The position numbers and the translations under genes were made by a program. This document shows positions 1 to 8,143 of a stretch of 64,000 nt of DNA, one piece after another. The DNA is from Janthinobacterium sp. FW305-129 (GTDB lineage: Bacteria; Pseudomonadota; Gammaproteobacteria; Burkholderiales; Burkholderiaceae_D): NCBI RefSeq assembly GCF_020858115.1, contig NZ_JACYMM010000003.1:496001-560000 (forward strand), read 5' to 3'. Within the stretch, counting starts at the first letter, position 1, and each line of letters opens with the position of its first letter. The notes under the pieces are model-generated. The model had not been told where the DNA came from and did not search any database. It saw only the letters and a program-made list of their open reading frames with translations.

Positions 1-285
1 CAGAACCTGATCTGGAACAATACGCGCTTGCAGCAGCACCAGTTCCAGTCGCAGCTGACGTGGGGCCGCACCACCTTCGTCATGCTGACTAACCTGCTGG
101 GCGTGGTCTTCACCCTGGGCCTGTTTACGCCATTCGCCCAGGTGCGCTGGCTGAAATACCGCCTGGAGGCGACCTCGATGCTGGTGCATGGCAGCCTGGA
201 CGAGTTCGTCGCCGCCACGGGCCAGCAAGTATCGGCCACGGGCGAAGGCATGGTCGACCTGCTGGACTTCGACCTGTCGCTGTAA
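1..285 (+). CDS. DUF898 (YjgN-like) membrane protein, C-terminal fragment
   Basis: The reading frame is open from base 1, so the gene starts before the window and only its last 94 residues are seen. The fragment has the DUF898/YjgN signature: a membrane segment (TTFVMLTNLLGVVFTLGLF), then PFAQVRWLKYRLE and a soluble tail. YjgN proteins are multi-pass inner-membrane proteins of unknown function. The stop lies 3 bases before the M48 protease, so the two are almost certainly co-transcribed. Family assignment is confident; no function can be given. Confidence 0.8.
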   Translation, partial: QNLIWNNTRLQQHQFQSQLTWGRTTFVMLTNLLGVVFTLGLFTPFAQVRWLKYRLEATSMLVHGSLDEFVAATGQQVSATGEGMVDLLDFDLSL

Positions 286-288
286 GCA

Positions 289-1299
289 ATGAACGCCGAC
301 ACGCAAGAAGACCACGCCGCGCTGGCCGCCCGCTATTTCGACGGCCAGAGCTCGCGCCTGTACCACGTCATGCTCAGCGTGCGCGATGGCGTGGCCGTGC
401 TGGCGGGCGACATCGAGCGCAGCTGCCCGCTGGGCGAGCTGCACGTGTCCGAACGCAGCCGCCACGCCGTGCGCAAGGTCAGCTTTCCAGACGGCGCCTA
501 CCTGGAAATCGCCGACCAGGCGGCCTTCAACGACATGCTGCACGCCACGGGCCACCGCGACGGCTGGGTGGTGCGGCTGCAGCAAAGCTGGCGCGGCGCC
601 CTGCTGGCGACGGTGGCCACGGTGCTGGCCCTCTGGCTCAGCTATCAATACCTGCTGCCGCTGGCGGCCAAGGGCATCGCGTACACCCTGCCGCAGTCGG
701 TCGAACGGCAGCTGGGCCAGGGCGTGCTCGACATGCTGGACCGCCATGTATTCGCGCCCAGCCAGCTCGATGGCGCGCGCCAGCAAGCCTTGCGCGCCCA
801 GTTCGCGCGCCTGGCCACGCCCGGCGACAGCACGCCCGAGCACCGCATCGTGTTTCGCAAGAGCAAGATCGGCCCGAATGCGTTTGCCCTGCCGTCCGGC
901 GACATCGTGCTGACCGACGAAATGATCGAACTGCTGCCGGACGACCAGGCCATCATGGGCGTGCTGGCGCATGAGCTGGGACATTTGCAGCAGCGCCACC
1001 TGACGCGGCGCATCATCCAGACCTCGGCCGTGGGCGCCGGCGCGGCGCTGCTGTTCGGCGACGTGTCGACGGTGGTGGCAACCCTGCCGCCGTTGCTGCT
1101 GGACTTGAAGTATTCGCGCGATGTCGAACGCGATGCGGACGACTACGCGATCGCCATGCTGCGCCAGAACGGCATCGCGCTGGAACACCTGGCGCAGGTG
1201 TTTGTCGCCTTGGGCAAGCTGGACGAAGGCACGCCGTATCTGTCGAGCCATCCGGCCAGCGCCGAGCGGGTCGAGCGCATCCGCGCCGCACAGCGCTAA
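289..1299 (+). CDS. M48 family membrane-associated zinc metallopeptidase
   Basis: 336 residues. An N-terminal soluble region of about 100 residues precedes one hydrophobic segment near residues 105-127, followed by the peptidase domain. Zinc site: HELGH at residues 228-232, with the third ligand probably Glu280 in the downstream ExxxD motif (E280-D284). This is the gluzincin arrangement of the M48 (HtpX/Ste24/BepA-like) family. Unlike HtpX it lacks four membrane spans and resembles single-span M48 proteins that process or degrade envelope proteins. Pairing with the upstream DUF898 protein suggests a joint envelope role (inference). No clear Shine-Dalgarno precedes the start, in keeping with translational coupling. 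Confidence 0.85.
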   Translation: MNADTQEDHAALAARYFDGQSSRLYHVMLSVRDGVAVLAGDIERSCPLGELHVSERSRHAVRKVSFPDGAYLEIADQAAFNDMLHATGHRDGWVVRLQQSWRGALLATVATVLALWLSYQYLLPLAAKGIAYTLPQSVERQLGQGVLDMLDRHVFAPSQLDGARQQALRAQFARLATPGDSTPEHRIVFRKSKIGPNAFALPSGDIVLTDEMIELLPDDQAIMGVLAHELGHLQQRHLTRRIIQTSAVGAGAALLFGDVSTVVATLPPLLLDLKYSRDVERDADDYAIAMLRQNGIALEHLAQVFVALGKLDEGTPYLSSHPASAERVERIRAAQR

Positions 1300-1403
1300 G
1301 CGCCTCACGCGGCGCTTCCGGGCGCCGCGTTCTTTCCCACCAGCACGTTCCGTGAATCGAAGGTAGACTCATCAGTTATCAGTCTGACTTCCCCGGAGTG
1401 CCC

Positions 1404-3014
1404 ATGCACCTAGTACCATTTCGCTACCTGACCTTCATTGCGACGGCAGCCATCTTTGTCCTGTCCCTGTTTTACTACGATCACTACTGGCTGCCCGTGC
1501 TGGCCGGTGCCCTGACCCTGGTCGGCATCAGCGACCTGCTGCAAACGAAGCGCGCCCTGCGCCGCAATTACCCCATCCTCGCCCATTTCCGCTTCTTTTT
1601 TGAGAGCATCCGCCCCGAAATCCGCCAGTATTTTCTGGAAAGCGACAGCGAGGCGACGCCGTTTTCGCGCAGCCAGCGCAGCATCGTCTACCAGCGCGCC
1701 AAGGAGCAGACGGACAAGCGCCCGTTCGGCACCCAGCTCGACGTGTACCAGGCCGGCTACGAATGGATCAACCATTCCATCGCCCCCGCCAAGGTCACGG
1801 GACACGACTTCCGCATCGAGATCGGCAACCACCCGGACTGCCCGCGCCATAAACCGTATTCGGCCAGCGTCTTCAATATCTCGGCGATGAGCTTTGGCGC
1901 CCTGTCCGCCAACGCCATCCTGGCCCTGAACGGCGGCGCGCGCAGCGGCGGCTTCATGCACGATACGGGCGAAGGCAGCATCAGCCCCTACCACCGCGAA
2001 AACGGCGGCGACCTGGTATGGGAAATCGGCTCCGGCTACTTCGGCTGCCGCAACCAGGACGGCACGTTTTCGGAAGAGCGCTTCATCGCCAACGCCAGCT
2101 CGGAGCAAGTGAAAATGATCGAGCTGAAAATGTCGCAGGGCGCCAAGCCGGGCCACGGCGGCGTGCTGCCCGGCCCGAAAGTGACGATCGAGATCGCCAC
2201 CACGCGCGGCGTGATGGTGGGCGAGGATTGCGTCTCGCCGGCGGCGCACAGCGCCTTTTCCACGCCACTGGAAATGCTGCACTTCATCGACCGCCTGCGC
2301 ACGCTCTCCGGCGGCAAGCCGACGGGCTTCAAGCTGGCCATCGGCCACCCGTGGGAATTCTTCGCCATCGTGAAAGCCATGCTCGAAACGGGCATCACGC
2401 CCGACTTCATCGTCGTCGACGGCAGCGAAGGCGGCACGGGCGCGGCGCCCCTGGAATTTACGGACCACGTGGGCACGCCGCTGCAGGAAGCGCTGGTGCT
2501 CGTGCATAACACCCTGGTGGGCGCCAACCTGCGAGACAGGATCAAGATTGGCTGCTCGGGCAAGATCATCACGGCCTTCGACATCGCCCGCCTGCTGGCG
2601 CTGGGCGCCGACTGGTGCAATTCGGCGCGCGGCTTCATGTTTGCGCTGGGCTGCATCCAGTCGCAAAGCTGCCACACGGACCGCTGCCCCACGGGCGTGG
2701 CCACGCAAGACCCGCAGCGCCAGCGCGCGCTGGTGGTATCCGACAAGATCGCCCGCGTGGCGCACTTCCACCAGAACACCATGAAGGCGCTGGCCGAACT
2801 GATCGCCGCCGCCGGCCTGGCGCATCCGCAGGAGCTGCGCCCGCACCACCTGGTGCGGCGCATCTCGCCGAACCAGGTCAAACTGGCCTCGGCCCTGCTG
2901 CCCTTCCTGGAAGCGGGCCAGCTGCTCGACCCGAGCCAGCTGCCGCAGCTGCCGCCCGTATTCGGCCTGTACTGGCCCAAGGCGCAATCGGCCTCGTTCC
3001 AGCGCCTCGATTGA
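1404..3014 (+). CDS. FMN-binding glutamate synthase family protein (stand-alone GltB-like domain)
   Basis: 536 residues. I chose ATG 1404 because GGAG at 1395-1398 sits 5 bases upstream; an in-frame GTG at 1398 overlaps that site. Two hydrophobic segments at the N-terminus (about residues 5-45) suggest membrane anchoring. The rest matches the FMN-binding barrel of glutamate synthase, including VDGSEGGTGAAP and a cysteine cluster Cys417-X5-Cys423-X4-Cys428, the spacing that binds the 3Fe-4S cluster in GltB. The glutamine amidotransferase and GXGXG domains of true GltB are absent, so it cannot be glutamate synthase alone. Electron donor and substrate are unknown. Confidence 0.85.
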   Translation: MHLVPFRYLTFIATAAIFVLSLFYYDHYWLPVLAGALTLVGISDLLQTKRALRRNYPILAHFRFFFESIRPEIRQYFLESDSEATPFSRSQRSIVYQRAKEQTDKRPFGTQLDVYQAGYEWINHSIAPAKVTGHDFRIEIGNHPDCPRHKPYSASVFNISAMSFGALSANAILALNGGARSGGFMHDTGEGSISPYHRENGGDLVWEIGSGYFGCRNQDGTFSEERFIANASSEQVKMIELKMSQGAKPGHGGVLPGPKVTIEIATTRGVMVGEDCVSPAAHSAFSTPLEMLHFIDRLRTLSGGKPTGFKLAIGHPWEFFAIVKAMLETGITPDFIVVDGSEGGTGAAPLEFTDHVGTPLQEALVLVHNTLVGANLRDRIKIGCSGKIITAFDIARLLALGADWCNSARGFMFALGCIQSQSCHTDRCPTGVATQDPQRQRALVVSDKIARVAHFHQNTMKALAELIAAAGLAHPQELRPHHLVRRISPNQVKLASALLPFLEAGQLLDPSQLPQLPPVFGLYWPKAQSASFQRLD

Positions 3015-3021
3015 GACAGTG

Positions 3022-3065
3022 TTTGCGCAAGCGGAGCAATACCACTTAATAACCACTTGCGCAAA
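3022..3065. repeat. Inverted repeat between glutamate synthase-like gene and NagZ-like gene
   Basis: A perfect 10-bp inverted repeat, TTTGCGCAAG (3022-3031) and CTTGCGCAAA (3056-3065), encloses 24 bases. No T-run follows on either strand, so it is not a standard intrinsic terminator. It could be an mRNA 3'-end hairpin or a protein-binding site. The bases after it (3066-3110) are unusually A/C-rich. Confidence 0.5.
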
Positions 3066-3195
3066 AACCCAAATCCAATACAATACCAAAACAAGTACAA
3101 AACCAAGGCAGCTTTTCCGGTGACCGCCTCGACGCGCCACCACGGTGCCAGAATACGTATGCCGTCGTCACAATCAATACCGGAGGAGTTGCAGC

Positions 3196-4737
3196 ATGGA
3201 GCAGGGTTTGCGCGAGAAAATAGGACAGTTGTTCATGGTGGGCTTCGACGCCCTGCAGGCGGACGAGCATATCAAGACCTTGATACGCAACAAGAAGGTG
3301 GGCGGCGTGATCCTGTTCCGCCGCAACGTGCATACGCCCGCGCAAGTGTCGGCCCTGTGCCGCGAACTGCAGGAGATCAACGCGGAAGTGTCCGACATCC
3401 CGCTCTTGATCTCGATCGACCAGGAAGGCGGCATGGTGATGCGCATCGAGCAGGGCGTCACGCCGATTCCCGCGGCGATGGCCTTCCAGGCGGCCGGCTC
3501 CATCGACGACTGCGAACGCATGAACCAGATCAGCGGCGATGAAATGCGCCAGATCGGCATCAATATGCTGCTCGCGCCCGTGCTGGATGTGAACAACAAC
3601 CGCAACAACCCCGTCATCGGCGTGCGCGCGTATGGCGAGGATGCCGCCACCGTCATCGACTACGGCATGGCGGCCATGCGCGGCCAGCGCGCCAGCGGCA
3701 TGGCCGTCACCGCCAAGCACTTCCCCGGCCACGGCGACACGGCCATCGACACGCATTACGCCATGGCCCTGGTCCCGCACGACAAGGAACGCCTGCGCGC
3801 CGTGGAACTGGCGCCCTTCCGCGCGGCGATTGCCGGCGGCGTGGACGCCATCATGACGGCGCACGTGGTCTTTCCCGCCTTCGAGGCCGACACCAGCGTG
3901 CCGGCGACGCTATCGAAAGGCGTGCTGACGGACCTGCTGCGCGGTGAAATGCAATACAAAGGCGTGGTCATCACGGATTGCCTGGAAATGGCGGCCATCG
4001 CCGACGGCATCGGCATCGCCCAGGGCGCCATCGCCACCTTGCAGGCGGGCGCCGACATCGTCCTCATCTCGCACCGCGAAGCGCAGCAGACGGCGGCCAT
4101 CGACGCCGTCCTCGCCGCCGTGGAGCGCGGCGACATCGCGCTCTCCCGCATCGACGCGGCGCTTGCCCGCGTGGCGGAACTCAAGCGCAACCGCGCCGTG
4201 CGCGACTGGCGCGAACGTCCCGTCGCCCCGCCGGCGCTGATGCAGCCGGCCGCCATGGCCCTGTCGCAGCTGCTGCAAAAGGCGGCGCTGCGCGTGCAGG
4301 GCGACTACCGCCCGCTCGACGCCAGCCTGCCCGTGACCCTGCTGACGGTGGAAGTGCGCTCGCGCAGCGAAATCGACGAAGTGGCGCTGGGCCGCAACAA
4401 GGAAGCACGCAGCTCGATGCTGCCGGCGCTGCTCGAAGCGGGCCTGGACGTGCGCGAGTACGCCTTGTCGGCCGAGGCGCTGGACGAGGAAGTGGCTGCC
4501 GCCATTGATTTTGCGCAAGGCGCGCAACAGATCGTGCTGCAAACGTATAACGCCATGTTCGTCGACGGCCAGCGCCGCCTGGTCGAGGCCCTGCCGCACG
4601 ATAAACTGTGGCTGGTGGCGGGCCGTTTGCCCTACGACCTGGATCTGGCGCCCAAGGCGCAAGGCCGCCTGGCCGCCTTCGGCTGCCGCCCGGCCGCGCT
4701 GGTGCCGGTCGTCGACAAGCTGGCCGGCAAGGCGTAG
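3196..4737 (+). CDS. Beta-N-acetylhexosaminidase, glycoside hydrolase family 3 (NagZ-like, extended)
   Basis: 513 residues from ATG 3196, chosen because GGAGGAG at 3182-3188 lies 7 bases upstream; the frame is open further 5' but without a ribosome site. The N-terminal 340 residues are a GH3 barrel with the NagZ signature KHFPGHGDT (about residues 174-182) and the nucleophile in ITDCLEM (Asp261). Such enzymes release GlcNAc from muropeptides during cell-wall recycling. Classical proteobacterial NagZ has about 340 residues; this protein has about 170 more that look like a GH3 C-terminal domain, closer to Bacillus-type NagZ. No signal peptide is seen, so a cytoplasmic location is likely. Confidence 0.85.
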   Translation: MEQGLREKIGQLFMVGFDALQADEHIKTLIRNKKVGGVILFRRNVHTPAQVSALCRELQEINAEVSDIPLLISIDQEGGMVMRIEQGVTPIPAAMAFQAAGSIDDCERMNQISGDEMRQIGINMLLAPVLDVNNNRNNPVIGVRAYGEDAATVIDYGMAAMRGQRASGMAVTAKHFPGHGDTAIDTHYAMALVPHDKERLRAVELAPFRAAIAGGVDAIMTAHVVFPAFEADTSVPATLSKGVLTDLLRGEMQYKGVVITDCLEMAAIADGIGIAQGAIATLQAGADIVLISHREAQQTAAIDAVLAAVERGDIALSRIDAALARVAELKRNRAVRDWRERPVAPPALMQPAAMALSQLLQKAALRVQGDYRPLDASLPVTLLTVEVRSRSEIDEVALGRNKEARSSMLPALLEAGLDVREYALSAEALDEEVAAAIDFAQGAQQIVLQTYNAMFVDGQRRLVEALPHDKLWLVAGRLPYDLDLAPKAQGRLAAFGCRPAALVPVVDKLAGKA

Positions 4738-4751
4738 GCGCAGTACCGGCG

Positions 4752-4780
4752 AAAAAAAACCCGCAGCAGCGGGTTTTTTT
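4752..4780. terminator. Bidirectional intrinsic terminator
   Basis: AACCCGC / GCGGGTT stem with loop AGCA, flanked by an A-run on the left and a T-run on the right. It can end the NagZ-like transcript on the plus strand and the feo operon on the minus strand. Confidence 0.85.
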
Positions 4781-4784
4781 ACGT

Positions 4785-4955
4785 TCAGGGCCGCTGAACT
4801 GCTGGCACGGGCGGCAGGGCCGCCACCGCCAGCAAGGCAAACGGCCCGAGGAACAGGCCGATGCCGAACCAGAGTCCCCCGTGGCGGCCGCGCCGGCTGG
4901 CCAGCAGCCAGGTGGCGACGGCAAACAGAAACATGAAGATCAACAGTATCGCCAT
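4785..4955 (-). CDS. Small two-span membrane protein, last gene of feo operon
   Basis: 56 residues starting MAILLIF, with AAGGAG 7-12 bases before the ATG on the minus strand. Two hydrophobic helices flank a basic turn (ASRRGRHGG); the second contains the GLFLGPFALLAVAALPP pattern common in small bacterial membrane proteins of unknown function. It lies 64 bases after the Cys-rich protein and just before the shared terminator, so it probably rides on the feoAB transcript. Function unknown; an in-frame start at 4994 has no ribosome site. Confidence 0.65.
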   Translation of the reverse strand: MAILLIFMFLFAVATWLLASRRGRHGGLWFGIGLFLGPFALLAVAALPPVPAVQRP

Positions 4956-5019
4956 TGCCACTCCTTGCCATGCGGAAAGCCCAGTGTAGCCCACGGGCGC
5001 GCCCGTGACCAGACGTACA

Positions 5020-5301
5020 TCAATCCTGGCGCTGTACCTGCATCAGGATCACGCGCTTGCTGCTGCCGTCGGCCGGCGGCGTGGCGGACGGCGGCGGCGG
5101 GCTGTCGCAAGAGCCGCAGGAACCGCAGCCGCTGCCGCAACCGGGCGCCACCTTGAACAGCACCGACATCTTCGCCTCGTCGAGGCCGCAGCGCACCAGG
5201 CCGCGCACGATGGCGCGGCGCACGCCCGCCGGCAGGTACTTGGTCGAAAAATGCAGCAGCGCGGCGGCGACGATCAGGGCGACGATAAGGGTTTGCCACA
5301 T
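5020..5301 (-). CDS. FeoB-associated Cys-rich small membrane protein
   Basis: 93 residues. One N-terminal membrane helix (LIVALIVAAALL), a basic segment, then CGSGCGSCGSCDSP with four cysteines and a Pro-rich tail. It starts 9 bases after the feoB stop on the same strand, so it belongs to the feo operon. Many bacteria carry a small Cys-containing protein in third place after feoAB (FeoC in enterics, Cys-rich membrane proteins in others); this one probably plays a comparable accessory role, but its sequence is not FeoC. The cysteines could bind Fe(II) or an iron-sulfur cluster (inference). It resembles a family I recall as DUF6587; that name was not verified. Confidence 0.75.
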   Translation of the reverse strand: MWQTLIVALIVAAALLHFSTKYLPAGVRRAIVRGLVRCGLDEAKMSVLFKVAPGCGSGCGSCGSCDSPPPPSATPPADGSSKRVILMQVQRQD

Positions 5302-5310
5302 GGTTTTCTC

Positions 5311-7212
5311 CTAAGCGCCCAGCATCAGGGCGAGACGGTACGTGATGAACGAGGCGGCATACGCCAGCGCGAACATATAGCCGGCCATCAGCAGCGGATA
5401 GCGCCAGCCGCCCGTCTCGCGTTTCACCACCGAGAGGGTCGACAGGCACTGCGGCGCGAACACGTACCAGGCCAGCAGCGACAACGCAGTGGCCAGCGAC
5501 CACGAATGGGCGATCAGCGGTTCCAGCGTGGACGCCAGCGCGTCGCCCGTTTGCGACAGCGCATACACGGTGCCCAGGGCGCCCACGGCCACTTCGCGCG
5601 CCGCCATGCCCGGCACCAGCGCGATGCAGATCTGCCAGTTGAAACCGATAGGCGCGAAGATCACTTCCAGGCCGCGGCCCAGGATGCCGGCCAGGCTGTA
5701 GTAGATGGGCGGGTGAATCGCGTTGTCCGGCGCGCCGGGGAAGGTGCTGAGGAACCACAGGATGATCATCAGGCTCAGGATGATGGTGCCGACGCGCGTC
5801 AGGAAGATCTTCGCGCGCTCCCACAGGCTGACGGCCAGGTTGCGCAAATGCGGCCAGTGGTAGGCAGGCAATTCCAGCAGCAGCGGCTGGTTGCCGCGCA
5901 CGCCCATGCTGCGCTTCATGACCCAGGCCACGGCCATGGCCGAGATGATGCCGGCGAAGTACAGTACGAACAGCACCAGGCCTTGCAGGCTCAGGTAGCC
6001 CCATACCTGGCGCTCGGGAATGAAGGCGGCGATGATCAGCGCGTACACGGGCAGGCGCGCCGAACACGTCATCAGCGGCGCAATCATGATGGTGACGAGG
6101 CGGTCGCGCGGGTTCTGGATGGTGCGCGCCGCCATCACGCCGGGAATGGCGCAGGCAAAGCTCGACAGCAGCGGGATGAAGGCGCGGCCGGACAGTCCCA
6201 CGCCGCCCATCAGGCGGTCCAGCAAAAAGGCCGCGCGCGGCAGGTAGCCGCAGTCTTCCAGGCTCAGGATGAAGAAGAACAGGATCAGAATTTGCGGCAG
6301 GAATACCAGCACGCTGCCGACGCCGCCGATGATGCCTTCGACCAGCAGGCTTTTCAGGTGGCCGTCGGGCATGTTCGCCGTCAGCAGGGCGCCCAGGTGG
6401 CCCACGCCATCGGTGATCATTTCCATCGGCGTGGCGGCCCAGGCAAACACGGCCTGGAAGATCAGGAACATCAGCACGGCCAGGATGATGGGGCCGAAGA
6501 CGGGGTGCAGCACCACGTCATCGATCTTTTCCGTCAGGTTGCCGCTGTCGCCCGTGTCGTTGCTGACGGCAGCGAGGATGCGGCGCACTTCGCGCTGCGT
6601 TTCTTCGACGCTGACGGCATCGATGGCCGCCAGCGGTTTCGCTTCCACGGCCGGCAGCGGCAGCATGGCGTCGATGGCGTTCAGCAAGGCTTTTTCGCCG
6701 TCGTGCTGCACCGCCACGGTTTCCACCACGGGCATGCCCAGTTCCTGCGACAGCTTGCCCGTGTCGATCAGCATGCCGCGCTTGCGCGCCACGTCCGTCA
6801 TGTTCAGCGCCAGCAGCATGGGCAGGCCCAGGCGCTGGACTTCCAGCACCAGGCGCAGATTCAGGCGCAAATTGGTGGCGTCGACGACGCAGATGATGGC
6901 GTCCGGACGCGGGTCGCCGCGGCGCAGGCCGCCCACCACGTCGCGCGTGATGGCTTCATCGGGCGTGGTGGCCGACAGGCTGTAAGCGCCCGGCAGGTCG
7001 AGCACGCGCACGGGTTTGCCGGCGGGCGAAGTGAAATGGCCTTCCTTGCGCTCGATGGTCACGCCGGCGTAGTTCGCCACTTTCTGGCGCGCGCCCGTCA
7101 ACCGGTTGAACAGGGCGGTCTTGCCGCAGTTCGGATTGCCCAGCAAGGCAATTTGTGGCTGATGCGGCGGCTTGTGCACACCCGCATCGACAATAGTTTC
7201 GACAGCACCCAT
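5311..7212 (-). CDS. feoB: Ferrous iron transporter FeoB
   Basis: 633 residues. The N-terminal G-protein domain has G1 GNPNCGKT at residues 25-32, G3 in LDLPGAYSL and G4 in NMTD. It is followed by the helical domain and a polytopic membrane domain with the gate motifs of FeoB (RAAFLLDRLMGGVGLSGRAF, SSFACAIPGVMAAR). The family imports Fe(II) across the inner membrane. It is shorter than E. coli FeoB (773 residues) but all core elements are visible. Its start lies two bases after the feoA stop, indicating coupling; a Cys-rich small protein follows 9 bases downstream. Confidence 0.96.
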   Translation of the reverse strand: MGAVETIVDAGVHKPPHQPQIALLGNPNCGKTALFNRLTGARQKVANYAGVTIERKEGHFTSPAGKPVRVLDLPGAYSLSATTPDEAITRDVVGGLRRGDPRPDAIICVVDATNLRLNLRLVLEVQRLGLPMLLALNMTDVARKRGMLIDTGKLSQELGMPVVETVAVQHDGEKALLNAIDAMLPLPAVEAKPLAAIDAVSVEETQREVRRILAAVSNDTGDSGNLTEKIDDVVLHPVFGPIILAVLMFLIFQAVFAWAATPMEMITDGVGHLGALLTANMPDGHLKSLLVEGIIGGVGSVLVFLPQILILFFFILSLEDCGYLPRAAFLLDRLMGGVGLSGRAFIPLLSSFACAIPGVMAARTIQNPRDRLVTIMIAPLMTCSARLPVYALIIAAFIPERQVWGYLSLQGLVLFVLYFAGIISAMAVAWVMKRSMGVRGNQPLLLELPAYHWPHLRNLAVSLWERAKIFLTRVGTIILSLMIILWFLSTFPGAPDNAIHPPIYYSLAGILGRGLEVIFAPIGFNWQICIALVPGMAAREVAVGALGTVYALSQTGDALASTLEPLIAHSWSLATALSLLAWYVFAPQCLSTLSVVKRETGGWRYPLLMAGYMFALAYAASFITYRLALMLGA

Positions 7213-7214
7213 GG

Positions 7215-7499
7215 TTATTCCGGTTGAAGCAGCGGTTGAATCGTGATCAGCGCCGCTTCGAAGCGGCGCAGTGCGAACGTGGCATTGCCGACCTTGATGG
7301 CCAGCGGATCGCCGCCGGGCATGCCGCGCTTGAGCATGCGGATATGTTCACCAGGAACGAAGCCCAGCTCCATCAGGCGGCGGGCCAGGTCGACGCCGTC
7401 CTCCGTCTGTCCGGCCGCGTGGGGCGTGATATGCAACACCGTGCCGCTCTGGCCGACTGCCAGCGCATCGAGCGTCATCAGGGGTGGAACTAGAGTCAT
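7215..7499 (-). CDS. feoA: Ferrous iron transport protein FeoA
   Basis: 94 residues from ATG 7499; a TTG two codons earlier is less likely. The sequence is a small SH3-like FeoA domain: LARRLMELGFVPGEHIRMLKRGMPGGDPLAIKVGNATFALRRFEA. FeoA is a cytoplasmic protein that modulates FeoB. It heads the operon feoA-feoB-Cys-rich-small membrane protein. The non-coding leader extends about 150 bases to a candidate minus-strand promoter near 7660. Confidence 0.93.
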   Translation of the reverse strand: MTLVPPLMTLDALAVGQSGTVLHITPHAAGQTEDGVDLARRLMELGFVPGEHIRMLKRGMPGGDPLAIKVGNATFALRRFEAALITIQPLLQPE

Positions 7500-7657
7500 G
7501 AGCAAATTCCGTTCAAATTAAGAACACCTGATACAGGCCACGGCGCGCGGCGCCTTGCACTGGTCCCAGGTTTGTGAGGTAAAACGCAACTGTTGCGCAT
7601 TACCGACAAGCGGCCTTTCAATGTGTCCAGACGGCGGCCGTCCGAGACAATACCAGC

Positions 7658-7687
7658 ATTATAAACATGAATGCGAATAGTTTTTAT
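7658..7687 (-). promoter_or_regulatory. Candidate feo operon promoter in an AT-rich island
   Basis: On the minus strand a perfect TATAAT lies at 7663-7658 inside an AT-rich patch (7655-7690) that also contains ATTCGCATT, a word frequent in Fur boxes. No good -35 is seen and the match to the 19-bp Fur consensus is poor (8/19 at best), so Fur control here is only suggested. The gap 7500-7911 otherwise holds the bfd promoter and no gene. Confidence 0.35.
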
Positions 7688-7791
7688 TTAGCCCGGAGAG
7701 CCGCCCCCATCAAGGGCTGCGTCATGCGGGAACACGGCCGGTCAAGCTGCGGCGCCAGGCCGCCAACTGCCACACACTTGATCAAAATCGC

Positions 7792-7820
7792 TTGCATTGT
7801 CCCCCGCTTTGCGCGACAAT
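7792..7820 (+). promoter_or_regulatory. Candidate bfd-tonB promoter
   Basis: TTGCAT (-35, 7792-7797), 17-base spacer, GACAAT (-10, 7815-7820). Predicted transcription start is near 7827, directly in front of the Fur box, so Fur bound there would block initiation. Confidence 0.5.
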
Positions 7821-7830
7821 GAAACGTAAT

Positions 7831-7849
7831 GATAATGATTCTCATTAAA
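7831..7849. promoter_or_regulatory. Fur box upstream of bfd-tonB
   Basis: GATAATGATTCTCATTAAA matches 15-16 of 19 positions of the classic Fur consensus (GATAATGATAATCATTATC). It lies just downstream of the predicted promoter and 62 bases before bfd, the expected place for iron-dependent repression of Bfd and TonB. Confidence 0.85.
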
Positions 7850-7911
7850 ACACTAGCAACAATGCTTTCCAGCACTAGTGTCTGTTCATCCTCCAGCCAG
7901 AAGGTGTATCA

Positions 7912-8127
7912 ATGATTGTATGTGTCTGCAACAACATATCTGATCGTGAAATCCGTCAAGCCGTCGATCTTGGCCTGTCCAGCATGGCCGAACTGCGCCG
8001 CGACCTGGGCGTGGCCACCTGCTGCGGCAAATGCCACACCTGCGCGCGGGAAGTGCTGAACGATCACCTGAACGCCACGGCAGTGCTGCAAGAAACCGTA
8101 TTGATGCGAGCTGTACTGACAAACTAA
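7912..8127 (+). CDS. bfd: Bacterioferritin-associated ferredoxin
   Basis: 71 residues with the BFD-type [2Fe-2S] motif: Cys4, Cys6, Cys38 and Cys41, the same positions as in E. coli Bfd. Bfd binds bacterioferritin and passes electrons to its haem so that stored ferric iron is released. A clear ribosome site (AGAAGGTG) precedes the ATG, and the Fur box at 7831-7849 predicts expression under iron starvation, matching a role in mobilising stores. tonB follows 16 bases after the stop. Its partner bfr lies about 2 kb away at 10205. Confidence 0.93.
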   Translation: MIVCVCNNISDREIRQAVDLGLSSMAELRRDLGVATCCGKCHTCAREVLNDHLNATAVLQETVLMRAVLTN

Positions 8128-8143
8128 AGAAAGCGATAACGCC

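Noticed and set aside
1410..3143. A 577-codon minus-strand frame opposite the GltB-like gene
   Set aside because: Shadow frame; no recognisable domain, and the plus strand encodes a known family.
5005..7227. A 740-codon plus-strand frame opposite feoB
   Set aside because: Same reason: His/Gln/Arg-rich shadow of a known gene with no ribosome site.
7664..7690. Fur box in front of feoA
   Set aside because: Best alignment to the 19-bp consensus is about 8 matches; kept only as an AT-rich promoter candidate.
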